From: Cinclus cinclus
Taxonomy: Eukaryota > Chordata > Aves > Passeriformes > Cinclidae
Assembly: GCF_963662255.1 (NCBI RefSeq)
Contig: NC_085046.1
Location: 137,593,762-137,657,761 of the forward strand
Direction of reading: 5' to 3'
Length of the DNA: 64,000 bases
This document shows positions 23,263-37,129 of the stretch, piece after piece. Each line of letters begins with the position of its first letter. The stretch's first letter is position 1. The notes under the pieces are model-generated. The model was given only the letters and a program-made list of their open reading frames with translations, was not told where the DNA came from and ran no database searches. The translations under genes and the position numbers were made by a program.

Positions 23263-26200
23263 CCAGCAGTTGTCAAGAGCAGTCCCCACCAGAGCTGATG
23301 ACCACAGCCCTGGTATTAGGGACAGGGATAACTGTCCTGGGACACAGGACACCCCAGCACACTCAGCAGCGACTGCCCATGACTACCTTGCTACTTTACA
23401 GAGGTGGTTCCAAGCCATGGGCAAGAACAAGGACACAGCTTCTGACAAATCAGGGCAAGGCAGGAAAGGGCAGCTCTGTCACTGCTGGGAATAAAGGATG
23501 AGGAGGAGTTTTGAGAGCAAATAAGTAAAACAAGCGAACAGGGAGCACAGGGACGTGCGTGACAGGACAACGGGAAAGTAGCAAATGGAAGCACACCACT
23601 TCCTGCACATGTGCTGGCACTTGCCCAGGGTTTTCTGACAGCGAGCTTGGGGCTTTGGTCTAAGCACACAACCACTAAATTAGGAAGCAATCAAAGTCAT
23701 CAACCTATTACAGCATTTTATTAACACACGAGCACACACTCAGATAAACCTTAGGACAAGCTAAATCTCACTGACCACACAATTCTCCACACAACTCCAG
23801 ATAACAGAAACTTGCTCTGTTTTTAGATAAATACATCCAAGCCTCAAGATGGCTCTAAATAAGATGGGTAGGATTGCCAAGGTAACTTGCAAAATTGTAT
23901 TCTAATGTATGCAACATTATTCCAAAGGATAAAAGCATTATAACACTATCTTTCAGAAATATTAAAAACACTGAGTTTTCAAAAGGCATTTTTAATTCAG
24001 AAATCCACTTTAAACTATCATCTTGAAATTAAAGTTAAGATCAAGCAATATAATTCAACTATTTTGTTGGCAATGATTATTAAGAAGAAATGGTCAAAAG
24101 AAAAAGCAGCATATTTGAAGGCTTTCTGCCATATCTCTGGAGTATTTTTTCACAATTATCTAGAAAGATCCATCTTCACAGAATCTTACAAACACTCGCC
24201 AATTAATTCTCCATCTCCTCCTATATGGAAGGTAAATATTGTTCTTGTCTAAGCATTTGGCTTACTATGCTACTATTTCTACATCAATTGAAGACAAATT
24301 TGATATGAGATTGGAATCTTTATCAAGAGAAAGTTTTAGCCTACATTGTCATGACAGCAGTAAATGGTACTACTAAAAATAGTATCTGTGCGACCTAAAT
24401 CTTACTTTCCTTGTAAGCAAGCAAGTAGATGATATCTTATTTCCTAATAAACATCACATGCCTAATGAAAGCATCAACTATTTTCTATTAGGAGTGTATT
24501 CACATGAACTTCAGCACCCTGAAATCTTTACTTACACCAATTTTGTCCAAAACAATTCTGTGTTACAGTAACCCCATCTAACAAAACACATTCTTTAAAA
24601 AAGAACTGGCTTTTTAAAGTTCCCTAAGATATCCTTAACTTCAGGCAACAGCCATTGATTATTTCTTGTTTACTTTAGTGAGGCTACATTAACAGGTAAA
24701 AGCTCTTTCTTTACAAAATATCAACATATTCTTTACAGAATATCTATCTACCTTAATGCTACAAAGCAATTAAGCACACAATAACACAAGGATGTGTGGT
24801 GGAACTAATTCCTTTCCTACATAAATGTCAATCAGATTAATGTATTTTTTATGAAATTTTATATTATATAAATACTCAGAGAGGTTACTCAATTACCTGG
24901 AAAAATTTGGAAATATTTAAAGATTAATGAATTACACAGTCACATTTACTTTCTTAACACAGATTTTCATATTCAACAATTTGAAAGCAGAACAGGAACA
25001 GACTGAAATGGAAACTCAAAAATCCCTGCATTTTGAAAACCAGAAATTTCATACAGCATGCATCACAAGAAAGACAGTCTCATTTTCTTAATAATTTTTC
25101 AGTAAGTGAAGAAAATTTATGACTTCACATAAAGGGTTTGGGGTTTTTTTTAATTCCTCATCTCCCCCAGAAACACAGAAAAAAACCCCCATTTTTCTTC
25201 TTTGTAAAGCTTCAAAGTTTGGGATTTTCTACCAATCGTTGTTTGCATTGCTGAAATTCAAAGGGCAAGTGGGAAGTGGAGGGACATCTGCCACAGCTTA
25301 TTTAAAGTCAAAACACCCATCCTGTTTTACAAGATACAATGAAGCAAGTGGTTTTCTGATGCCTTGGTATTAAATATCCACAAGCCTGTTTTCAAGAATT
25401 TCTCACACTGCTCCTGAATTTCAAGGTCACAAAACACAGTCTGAACACTGAAGCACACACAGGCCCCATACAGCAATTTCCCTGAATTGTCTTTATGGCA
25501 ATTCATCGATATTGCTTATTTCTTCAGTTGAAAGTTACACCAGCTATTCTTCTGTGACCTCCATCAGCCCATCATGTAGGGATAACACGACTAAACATTT
25601 AGCAGAGAGAATCGGTGAAGTTCTAATTTTTGGCAAAACAGAAGAACATGGAAGCCACCCCCATAAACTCATCATTTGAATCAAAATTACACAAATATTT
25701 TATTAAAAAATAAGAAGATGACTATCTTCAGCATTGCCCTTACTGCTTCTTCCACTGGGGGCCTACTGTGCAGGGCAAGACCTGCCCATGCACCAGAAGG
25801 CCTGATGCAGTCAGCATCTACTGCTCCTTTCAGGAAGGCTGAAGGACTCTACACAACCCCCAAAATTCCCACTAGTTTTACAAAGTCTACCACTTTTGTC
25901 TAGCCCAGGTGCTGTTTCTTGCTGAGCAAACAGCTATGAAATGCCCATATTAACTTGTTTCTTTTCAGCAAGAATAGCACTTAGCTATCACCCCTCCTTT
26001 AACACAGCAACTAGGAGCCTTGTCTAATACCTAGATGAACACAATGTCACAAGAACGTTTCAGCTCTCCTCTTCCAACACTCTTAGAACTCCACTTACAT
26101 GTCCAAGTAACACATCTCATTGAGCAGTCCAGGACACAAAGAGAGACTGAGACATCCCATCTGACCAGCTGAAACCTCTAACCAAGGGCAGCCTCACACG

Positions 26201-26284
26201 GATCTCTGCTCTAGGATCATCTACAAGTGCTTCTCATGGCTGTCAGCCAGGTCTTCAAGCCATGAGAAACACAACTTTAATTCA

Positions 26285-26380
26285 CGCAAGGTCACACGAG
26301 TCAGTCAGAATTCAAGCTAAGCCCTATCCAACCAACAGATGAAGTGTCTTTTCAACTACAAGATCCAGTGTCAGACTTTG
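26285..26380 (-). mobile_element. Possible MIR-like SINE remnant
   Basis: The plus strand reads cgcaaggtcacacgagtcag, then cagaattcaagctaagccc. This resembles the reverse complement of the MIR centre (caaggtcacacagctagtaag, then a gattcgaaccca-like region). Only the central part is convincing. Confidence 0.45.
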
Positions 26381-28123
26381 CCAAGCACTGACTTACAGAT
26401 AAAATGAGTCAAGTCCCATTACTTTCAATCCCTGCCACAACAGAAATCTTTGCCCTTCTTTAGCCTGCAGGTAGATCAGAGTGACAGGTTCCCTTCTGGT
26501 TTAGTTCTGGAGTTAATGATTGCCACTACACAGCAGACACACATACTCAACGCAACTTATTAGCACTAGGAAACTCTTCAAATGAGAGGGAAAACACAGC
26601 TTATAATATCCAAACTCTAACACAAAAAATTCTTTAACATTCAGGCTTACAGAAGAGTAAATAAATAACCCCTCCACCTAAAGATTTCTCTAGATGGAGT
26701 GAAAGGTTTGTATTGTACATGTGGAGGCCAAGGATCCATACAGAGATGATGCCTAATGGGAGCCAGAACTGAGTATATCAAACAACTCCATTTTTTGAGG
26801 GGCACACTTTACACTAGGATTTTATTGTAGTATGATGCCTACCAAGATCTGTTTGCAATTCTCTTCATAATAGTTTTAAGTTTGTGAAATAATATGAAGG
26901 AAACGGACTTTAGTTGGGTTCAAAAGTAGAAGACACTGACCAACATTTTCTACAGAGCTCGAGGAAAAATATTTCATTTCAGAGGAAGACCAGGACCAGC
27001 AGTTCAAATCTTGTGAAAGCATTTGCCCCAAAGACTCCTAAATTACTGCAATTAGATCACAAGATATTTTCAGCTTTTTTACTAAGTCTTCCCTGCCAAC
27101 CAACAGTCACAGCAGTTATTTTGGAAGCTGTTGGCTGCACCAAGAAACAACGGATTAAATAAATTCTGATAGAGACAGCCCTTTCCTGCATGTGAAAATC
27201 AGCCTCCTTTGCTCCCTAAATATTATGTATAATATTACGTGCATTTCAACATAACAGGTGATAGCATTAGCAGGGTATTGGAGATGCAAGAAGCTATATG
27301 GTGGCCATGTACATATGCTAGCAGGCAGCAAGAGCTTGCAGTGAGACATGACACTGACCAGAAATTCAGCATCCAGAACAGATAGCATCTAAATTTTCAA
27401 CACATCTCATCCCATACAGCTAAGCAACGATGTTATAAAAAAGCCAATGTTATGCTTTATTAAGTGAAACCTTTCTTTTATGCCAATTCCAAAACAGAAA
27501 TATTAAAAAACATCACTAATACATCACTGTACTGTTTCCTTACATGACTGCTACCACAGCAGCTATCGATTAATTAGTGTGCACAACATTTAATTAGTAA
27601 AAGAGTATTCAAGTACTTAAGGTTTTAAAAGCATACGGTTTCAGGCATAACAGCACAGAGTTTTAAATAACTCCAATATGATGCTTTAACACAGGGTTAG
27701 GAACTCAGAACACAGATGCCATGGAAAGCCAGCAGGTACAGCTTTGAAAGGCTCAGTGGCAGCTACCGCACCACTTTAACATAAAAACCATAAAAGTTCG
27801 GGTGACACACACACCAGATCTTGTTTTAACACACAGAGATCTACTGCAGTACCTAAACAACAATGGTTCAGTTTTCAGAGGCTTTCTACACTGATGTAAA
27901 AAAGTAAAACCTGGTACACCTGCATGGTGTTTCAACTGGTCAAGACAGATCCAGACTAACTGTGCATTAACTGTATTAACATTCTCCAAATCCCCAGACT
28001 CTTTTTATACCAGACCTCCAACTTTGTCTTGGATAACCTTCATAGATGGCTACTCCATGTCCCAATTTCTTCCCAAGGAAATCACATGGATCATCATCAC
28101 TTACTGTCTCCTTTATTTTCAGT

Positions 28124-28160
28124 CATGTGTGTGTATATATGTACACATACACACATACTG
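28124..28160. repeat. TG/TA/CA alternating microsatellite
   Basis: Alternating tgtgtgtatatatgtacaca, then a tacacacata run: an alternating purine-pyrimidine simple repeat, interrupted. Confidence 0.7.
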
Positions 28161-29414
28161 ATGTGAAGGGGGTGGAAGAAGACAGATAGAGAAAGAACAC
28201 ATACATACACACGTGTAAATATTACACATTTGTAAATATGCATTTAACCATGAATCAAGGTATATTTCCATGGTAAATGTTAATGCACATGACCATGCTT
28301 TTATACACATAGAAGAAGTGAGGTAAAGCCAACAACAAAATAAGACACTACTGCAGTAAGGAACTACAACACTGCACAGCATCTACTGAATGGCATCACC
28401 ATTGGTATTATTCAGTGGAGTTTCTAAAGCCTAAGGTGCACTAGTAATGCCTGCATCAGTATCAGTTCTTCAATGTGTCCTCAAAAAAACAGTGAATTCA
28501 GGCCAGATTCAGAAAGTCTATTCCATAGCCCAGCAAGAGGAATAATAAAAGAGGAGTGGTTAGATACTTGACATATCTGACAGTCATGCCTTCACAGGAG
28601 CACCCTTTGACAGATAACAACTTGAGATTGTGCACTATGTTCAAATATAAAGATACCTAATAATTTAAACAAAACTAAAATCCATAACAGTTTAAGAATG
28701 TTTAATTTAGAAAATAAAGCTCATGGCTTCTAGATCGAGCTACACAAGACAGAGTCAGAATGAATTCCTCTTCTTTCTAAAGCTTGTAACATCATATGGC
28801 AGGATCTTGCAAGCCAAAGCTAATATTTCAGCAATATAGCACTTGCAACTTTTATACCTAAGTGTGGCTTGTTCTTTTAAAATAGCCAAGAACTGAACTC
28901 ACACCCTGTTTGAACAGGCAGAGAAAGTGCTCTGTGCCAAGAAGGAAGTTATAAACTTAAAGAAGGTTTTTTACATGGGAAACAAGTTTGGAAGAAGAGG
29001 GGCAGATTCACTGCAATCAATTCTTTAATGAATAAGAGAAAAAGCACAGTACATCAGAGCTGGAGGCAGTAGGCTGCAGTTCCACTGCTTGCTCACCTGA
29101 AGGACTCCCTGATGGGGGCTGGACAAGTCAATTCTTTCCACTCCTGGTTGTTCTCTGAAGACTATAAATCCTTGGGACAGCACTCACCATTTATTCTGAA
29201 CAAAGCCTCAAAGCACAACAGTTTAATTTGAGGAAGAGATGAATCATCAAATCATTTGGTGGTACCTATTTTTCACCGACTGCAAAAATGCCTTTGTAAC
29301 AATATAATATTTACAAACTCAAATTATAGTTGGAGGGGGGAAAAGAAGAATACAGCAAGATTAATACTATCCAAATAGACTTCAGAAAGAAGCCACAAAG
29401 ATGATGAGCTATGC

Positions 29415-30605
29415 AGGGCTGTGATCAGTAGCATAAAGTCCATCCAGATAGCGGTCCCTACTTGTGTGCCCAAGGGATCAATACTGGGTCCAATACTCTT
29501 GTCATTTTCATCAATGACCTGGATGATGGACAGAGTGCACCCTCAGCTAGTTTGCCATGATAAAAACTAAAAGGAGGTTTGTGCTGACTTCAGAGTGACT
29601 TAAACAGGCTTGAAAACAGTTCAGCAAAGGCAAATGCACTATCACAGAATCACTAGGTTGGAAGAGACCTTCAAAATCATCGAGTCCAACCCATGCCCTA
29701 ACACCTCCATTAGACCATGGCACCAAGTACCATATCCAGTCTTTTTTTTTAACACATCCAGGGATGGTGACTCCACCACCTCCCTGGGCAGACCATTCCA
29801 GTACTTTATCACTCTTCCCGTGAAAAACCTTTTCCTAATATCCAGTCTAATTTTCCCTTGAGACTGTGTCCTCTTGTTTTGTTGGTTGCTGCCTGGTGAA
29901 AGAGACCAACCCCCACCTGACTACAACCACCTTCCAGGAAGGTGTAGAGAGTGATAAGGTTACCCCTGAGTCTCCTTTTCTCCAGTATCTCCAATATCCT
30001 GCTCCTGGGAAGGAAGAACCCCAGGCACCAGCACATGCTAGGGCAGACTGGAAAGAAACTCAGTGGAAAAGGCTCTAGGGTCCGAAATGGACATTCAGCT
30101 GAGCCATCCATGGACCCCTGCAGCACAGGCCAGTAGACCTTGGCCATCAGGGGAAGCATTCCCAGCAGGTTGAGGGAGATGATCCTTCCCATCTGCTCAG
30201 CCCTGGTGAGACATCTGGGGTGCTGTGTCCAGTTCTGGGCTCCTCAGGATGAGACATAGACCAACTGCAGTTTAGGACAGGCCACAAAGATGGCTGGGGA
30301 CTGGAGTATCTGTCATGCTGAGAGAGCTCGAGAAGACTCAGAGGGATATTACCCATGGGCATGAAGATTTTGGAAATTCAGCTTACATATATGACAAAAT
30401 AGCTTTTATGTCTGCTTGCTTTCAAACTCTGAGGAAGGACAAACTTCACAACAGGCTGTCAAGAGAAGCTGTAGAGCCTCCACCCTTGGAGACAATTAAA
30501 ACTCATGAGTGCAACCAGTTCTAACTGCATTGCTTTGAGCAGGAGAATTGAACCAGAGACCTCTAGATATTTCTTCCCAAGCTCAGCAATTCAATGATTC
30601 TATGA
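29415..30605 (+). mobile_element. CR1 LINE (host copy), split by a nested CR1
   Basis: The left arm (29415-29637) reads as CR1 reverse transcriptase coding sequence: caagggatcaatactgggtc, then catcaatgacctggatgatg, then cagagtgcaccctcagc. It stops in a phrase equivalent to caaggacaagtgca. The right arm resumes at about 29995 with tcctgctcctgggaagg, then ccaggcaccagcacatg, then gtgctgtgtccagttctggg, and ends with the CR1 tail tcaatgattctatgac near 30605. The two arms are continuous parts of one element. Many small indels and stops are present, so it is dead. Confidence 0.85.
29638..29994 (-). mobile_element. CR1 LINE nested inside another CR1
   Basis: On the plus strand it begins with the reverse complement of a CR1 tail (cacagaatcactaggttgga, then agaccttcaaaatcatcgag, then tccaacccatgccctaacac). 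It continues through ccagggatggtgactccacc and ccctgggcagaccattccag, and breaks off near tctccttttctccagtatct. It is about 357 bp, truncated at the 5' side, and opposite in strand to the CR1 it interrupts. It is therefore younger than the host copy. Confidence 0.88.
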
Positions 30606-33600
30606 CTGGAAAAGATGTCTTAATAAGTTAGAATACAGTAAAGAAAAATAACAAAAAGAAATGCCAAACATTAATTTCAGTCATATAAAACATTATTGGT
30701 CCTTTTTTTTTACAGGACCAAGATCAAAGTTCTATTAATTGCTAAAATACCAGAATATAAGTAAACCAAGTTTGGCTTGAGTAAAATACATGTTTCTAGA
30801 AACAAACAACCATAGTGTGAAATCTCACAGAAGGAGATTTTTTGTGTTTCAAAAGCATTTATTTTCATTCTGCATTCATCTTTTTGTTAGTTATTAAAAA
30901 CGTTAAAAGCAATTATACAGAGGATGATATAATTCTCAAAGGATTCAGCCTAAATGCTTTTTCAAATGCAAACAAGACACGACTCACAATAGGTGCAAAA
31001 TCTTTGGTTAACAGCCACAGACTATATTTATTTTAGACACACTCACTGAATGTCAAAAATGTAACAGAAATTGTTTCAAAAAAAACTAACATGGGTAAGC
31101 CAGTCTGAAAATATTTTGTTACACAAACTGTGCTTAGATTTGCATCTGCAGCTCAATATGGTAAGCAAATACAAAAATACAGAACTGTCAAAGGACAAAA
31201 AGGAAACAAAGCCAAGGACTGAATAACACTGAACTGCAATGTCAAGAGGACTTGAAAATAGAGGCCGAGAGAATTCATTTTGTTCAACACAGAAACACAG
31301 CAGAAAGAAATGCAAACTAAAAAGCACCTTAGTACTCTGACCATGAATGTCCTATTTTTAAAGTTGCATTTCAATTAAAAAAAAAAAAAAGTGCTGCAGC
31401 CATCAAGAGCAAGCTCAGTAAATTCTCCTTAATAACAATATAACCAGAATTGCATCTAGATGGACTGCTGAAGACTCCTTCTCTGCAAGATATTGCAAAG
31501 AACACTATTTCTTGAAGTATTTCCCTGAAAAACCTAAAAATTTCCATTTGCCACAGTTACACATTTATACCAGAAAACAGTTCAAAATAATACAAGTTTA
31601 ATGAATGGAACAGTGGCAACTTTGAGGTAACTGTTAAGGTGACAATTCAGTAAGAGTAAGTTCAATTTATGCTTACCTAATTATTTTAAATTACCCAGTG
31701 TATTTTATGCTATGTATAACAATCACAGTATCAGGTCCCAGCAGGAAATCTGCACACTTTGTAAGAAGTTTACTCTGCCTTAGAAGGAAGATGTTTATAT
31801 GATTCTCAAGAGTCTCTAAACAACTACTTAAAAACCTGCAACTTGTGTTTTAAAGACCTCCTCCATATTTTATCATTAGAATATACTCAAGGGGACTGCA
31901 AAAAAAATTATCCTTCTTTTCAAGGGAAGTCTGAGTCCACGATGCTAGAGAGCCTTAATGTATCCACACAGATACAGAGCTTGTGGTGTATATGCACAAA
32001 GTCACAAAGTCCTTAGTCATAAAACACCAACCAAATAATGTTCATTGGTAGCATAATACAACAGGTTTTTTTTACTGACCAACAGATTCAGTTAGCTAGT
32101 AGTCTAATAAACTTTTTTTACAAATAATCTTTCTTCAATTCTTACACTTAAAGAGGTCAGGAGTCTTTAAACCACGTCCCAGCCCTTCAGCAAGTAGAAG
32201 ATTCCACACAAAAAAATGTTCTTGCCAAAGTCCTGAGAGTTAGAAACACTCAACAAACTGACAATTGCACTACTGAAACTTCTCAGTGGGAAAGCTGAAT
32301 TCACAATGGTTTCACAAATCCAGCTCTCCACCTGGGACTCAGCATAACCCAGTTCATAGTGAATGATCCCATTTCTGTAATGGACAACCACTCCTCCAGG
32401 GAGATTTCTAGGCAGCTGGCTAAATGAGCTATATGATCACCCCAGCACAACTGAAACTTTGCCCATTCCACTGCTGTCCTTTAAAGGGGAAGGAGGCCAG
32501 GGTCTTCTCTCCTCCTCTCTCACCAAAAGGTCATGTGGAAATCCAAGTCTATTCTCACAGCCTCCTTTCTCAAGCACTGCTTTGGAAGCACGAGGAAGAT
32601 CAGGGACACTACTGTGGACTTAAAGACATGCTAATTAGCTTTTAAAACAGACCTTCAAATTCCTGGATGTGTCCTCACACTATTAAATGATCTTGATAAA
32701 CAAAATTCACTAAACACATATAAACATTTCACTTGCTGGCCTCTACAATTTTCCTTGGTAAAACTTTCCAAACCATAGTTTTGCTACACTTATTTTTTGT
32801 TCACAGACACCAGACACACATCAACTTTTGAACAATGCTGTAACTCAAACATGGTAAGGGTGGCACAGCACAGGAGCAGCTGTGGATGCACAGAAGCCGA
32901 GTTTCTGATGCCCTATTCTGGACAAAGGTGAAGGCCATCATGCAAGGACAAAACCTGTGAGCCACACAAGTGGCCCAAAGATCCATTTCCTTCAAAAAGT
33001 ATCAATTGCATCACCCTAAGGGATCTCCTCTTGAGATTCACAATTATTACTGAAATTGCTGAGGCTTCTTCGTCCAAAAGACTAATTTATGCCATGACAA
33101 ATTCTAGCAGTAAATATGTAAGATATCAAATCACATGAACTATTAATACATATAGAAGTAGACAATAAGCTTACATAAACATACAAAATCCTCTCTGTTT
33201 AGGGTTACATTATCTTTACAAGTAAGCTTCGTCTAAATCAGATTGGATCATTTTACAAAAGTATAAAATATCCTGTGAAATACAATTTAAAAGAAAAATG
33301 TATTTGAGACATTACAATGGTTCTTCAAGTTATAGAAGATTTCCTTTATCTCCAAATACTCATAACATGTTCAAAATATATTCTGAATTCTATTTCTCAC
33401 AGTGTTTGATATAAAAAACAAACCAGAAGGTTGCCCTAAAGATAAATGAAACATCTGGTGAAACATGTAATAAGCTTCAGGCTCACATCTGCTACTGAAG
33501 TTAGTATTCCCGCACCATAGCTACAAGCTCTATGCAAAGCTCTACAAGAATAACTGAGAACAGGCAGGATTATAGGAACACATTCCTCAATCTAAATTGA

Positions 33601-33811
33601 TATTTCCTCTTCCATCTGAATCAACATTATGCTTCCATATGTATGCGCTAATGCCCAGCACTAACCCTCAGTGGAAAATAATTTCTAAAAGTAAACTCAT
33701 TTAAAACCTATCCTATTATTTTATATCGTAAGGGGGTTTAGGCAGTTTTAAACAGATGCAACCATTTATCTAGGCATATTTATATACATAAATATATATA
33801 AATAAAGCTGG

Positions 33812-33846
<35 letters not shown>
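33812..33846. repeat. TA dinucleotide microsatellite
   Basis: An uninterrupted (TA)n core of about 14 units, with a partly interrupted TA-rich flank back to about 33779. Confidence 0.9.
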
Positions 33847-34773
33847 GTTTCAGTAGTTTTAGAGTGCAAGCAAACTTAATTCATCCATTTGTCATTACAT
33901 TTGACAGAACTTACTGTCAAAATAACAAAGAGTAGACAGTAGACGGCACAGTTACTGCAATTATATAGAAGTGAAGCCCTAAGCATTTTCAAGCAGTAAC
34001 TGATAACACTGAATGTAAGATATTTCCTAAGGAACAAACTATGTGTAACTTACATTCCTGTTTCTATAAGGAGATTGCTCAATATTTATCCATTTTTACC
34101 CATTCACTCCTAAACCTTCAATTTCTTCCATAAACAATGACAGCAAAATGTTTATATTTAATGCCAACATAAATTGCTTTGTATTTGTGACATTTTAAAA
34201 AGACCTTTTTGTGCCATGGAGAGTTTAGAAAAAAGCAGATATCTGCACTGCAGGGAAAAAACGCACTTACATTTTGCAACAGCTGTGAAAGATCAGTCCT
34301 CCGGAGAAACCGAAATGAACGGCAAACTGGGAAGTGTTTAGGAAATAAAATGTTTCCATCACCTCATACTATCATTCACTTACATTAGTACTGACGAAAG
34401 AGAGACTGGATTTTATACAGTGTTATAAATGGTAGGAACATTGCAGGCAGTGGAAACAGAACTGATCACTAAACAACATTTGATGACCAACAAAATTGGT
34501 CACTAAACAATTCTAACATCAAACCTGGGACAAAAAAAGCATAAACACCCAAGCGAGCATCTGGTTAGTCAGAAGATGATGAAGTGATATCCACATCAAA
34601 CTTATTTTTCTTGGATAAAAATTTCATAGTAGAACTGAAAGTGATTAAGATGTTTAATCAGAGGAACATGGAAACTCTTTCAAAAAATAGATTACTTGGT
34701 AACACCAACTGTGCTGCAGAAAACTCCCTCAGTACAGTGCACTTTTCTCCCACTTAAATTTGCAAAAATTCAT

Positions 34774-34793
34774 TAATAATAATAATAATAATA
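34774..34793. repeat. AAT trinucleotide microsatellite
   Basis: About six aat units ending at atagac. Confidence 0.9.
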
Positions 34794-37066
34794 GACAACG
34801 AGTGTGGGTTTTTTAATGCAAGACATGGGAGAAAAACAGGGAAGAGATAAATGTAATGTGATCACCCAGGGAAGAGAAATGAAGGACTGCCACAGAAAAT
34901 GCACCACTAAGGTCATGATGTAAATCATGAGCAATACCAAGAATCTATCCTGCAGAAATAGAATTGGAATAGAATATGCAACCTAGCATACCAAATTATT
35001 GTTATTTGTCTCCTGCTCCTTGACACCCTGCAGAAAAGGGGTGAAAGGTTGCAAGAGAAGAATGGACAAAGAAGGACCGCTTCTGACACAAGGAGAATCA
35101 AGGCATGGAGGGGGCACTTGCATTTGTTCAGATTTAAGAAAAAACAAGCAAGCCTCAGCTTCTCTCCCAAATAACTGTTGCAAATAATCCACCTTGCAAT
35201 TTAACTGTGGAATACTCTGAAGACAAGTGTGATGAAAAAGTTTTTTAGAACTCAAAGCAGCTGTAGGGAAAAAAGCCCACCCTATAACCCCAAACAAACC
35301 AAAGCAATACAACCAACCAAAATGTTAATCTGATGCAGAGAGCCCTATGAAGCTTCCCTGCTAGGGCCTAGAAATCATTATCTATTTACACTGCCTTGTA
35401 CATAATAGAGCAGTTTGGATGAATCTCAAGTATCATCTAAATGCTCAAGTAACCTGTCTGTTTTTGTGAGCTCAAATTTAGTTCTTCCCTTAATGAGTCA
35501 TGACAGCTGCTCAGCTTTTTTTACAAGTCTGCAGCTGTGACACAGGTAATATTTTGCTCAGGCCTATTTCAGAATCACTGTATCTGACATTATCTGCATA
35601 TTTAGCCAAGAATATAACAAGTCACCACAATAATGTTTACAGCTCTTGGTAATTTTATGATAAAATAAACTATGTGCTGTGTTAACAAACAAAGTAAAGA
35701 AGCCGGGAACAAAATTAGACTGTTTCATGCCACACTCAATCCTTTACCCTTCATCTGCTGCTGAAATGGGTGGTCCATACCCAATCCTCTTCTTCCTCCA
35801 GCTACATGAGCTTGATCAATTTGGATTCACTCTCCAGCAGATCAACAAGCTGATCTGACTCGCTCTGTGGCCATGCAAGCCCTAGATTCTGAACAGGCAG
35901 CCAAATGCACAGAGGAACAGTTGGGACTGCTCCCATCCCTCAGTTGACAAATTGAATCATGCACATTATGAAAGTTCAACTACAGGAAAAAAAAAAAAAA
36001 AATCACTCCTTCTAGAATTAAGAGCACTGTAATTAGAAATACCCAATCATTTTTTTCATTTTTTTTTCCTGCAATTCATCATTTTAAAAACCTGTCCTAA
36101 AAATATCAAAGAAGGGATAAATTACATATTACAGTTAATTTACCATTCTTGAAGCCATCCAACTTAATCAATACACTGTTGCTTTCAGGTCACAATATAA
36201 ATGTCTTGGTTATCTAAGATTTGCTTTGCCAGGGGTGCTAAAATTACAAAATTTAACAGCCAAGAACATATTTAAATTAAACTCTACCTAAAAAGGTCTT
36301 CCTGCAGCAATAATCATTTGCTTCAGAAACAGCAGAGCAATGAAATGGTCTGCTCCCCAGCAAAGACTGCCCTAACAAGAGCTATAACAGATTAGGAAAA
36401 ACGCCAGCAAGACACATAAGTAACATTTAAATAATTTAAATATCCAGAACTTACAGAATTGATCAAATAATGCATATGTACAGCCTTACTTTGTTTCTTA
36501 CAGTTGTGAAACTGAAAAAATATTGTAAAACTAAAAGCAAGAGCCCTGTGTCATTAACTGGAAACTTGAATTCACAGAATTTACAATGTGAAGGAGAAAT
36601 CCACAGTCAAGAGTGCCTTACATACCCACACAGGATTTATGCAGCAAGCTATTAAAAAGGAGCATCAGAAATCCAAAACACAAATCTTCTCTTAACAAAA
36701 AAAGAAATTAACAAAACCAGCAACTAAACCACTCACTTCCACTTGGAAAGCTGTCTAAAGAGTAAGCATTTGCTTTGTCATCTAAAACAGGCATTTGAGG
36801 GGGCACCATGTATCAATACAAGAAGTATTCTAATGATTAAAGGTCCAAATCAGTTTCAAACAGGAAACCATGCAATAGAACAGTGCATTAATAGTCAAGG
36901 TCTTCAGGCTTCTGGTGTTAGAATTACTGATTTGAGTATTTTTATGTAAAATTAAATTAGGAAATAGTTTCTGAAAGTTCTATCACCAAGCAGAGTCGCA
37001 AGACTTGAAAGCGTTGACCTATCTTGCTTTAAGTCATTCTGCAGTCTTCTCTCTATCCTGCAGTTC

Positions 37067-37129
37067 AGGAGGGAGGGAAGGAAAGGGAGGGAAGGGAAGG
37101 AAGGGAAGGGAGGGAAGGGAGGGAAGGGA
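37067..37129. repeat. Polypurine GGGA/GGAA tract
   Basis: About 62 bp with only A and G on the plus strand, in units of ggga, ggaa and aggg. It has ten or more GGG triplets with short spacers, so both triplex and quadruplex structures are possible on the template strand of EIF3H. Confidence 0.92.

Larger units (their letters stand above)
22528..29414. other. Intronic stretch with simple repeats and a MIR remnant
   Basis: Contains an ATT-rich tract at about 23219-23262, a relatively GC-rich patch at about 23265-23660 that I cannot assign, a possible MIR at about 26285-26380, and TA/CA alternation at about 28124-28160. No exon was found. Confidence 0.7.

Noticed and set aside
29809..30192. 127-codon minus-strand frame
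   Set aside because: Lies across the border of the nested CR1 and its host CR1; a fusion of non-coding repeat sequence.
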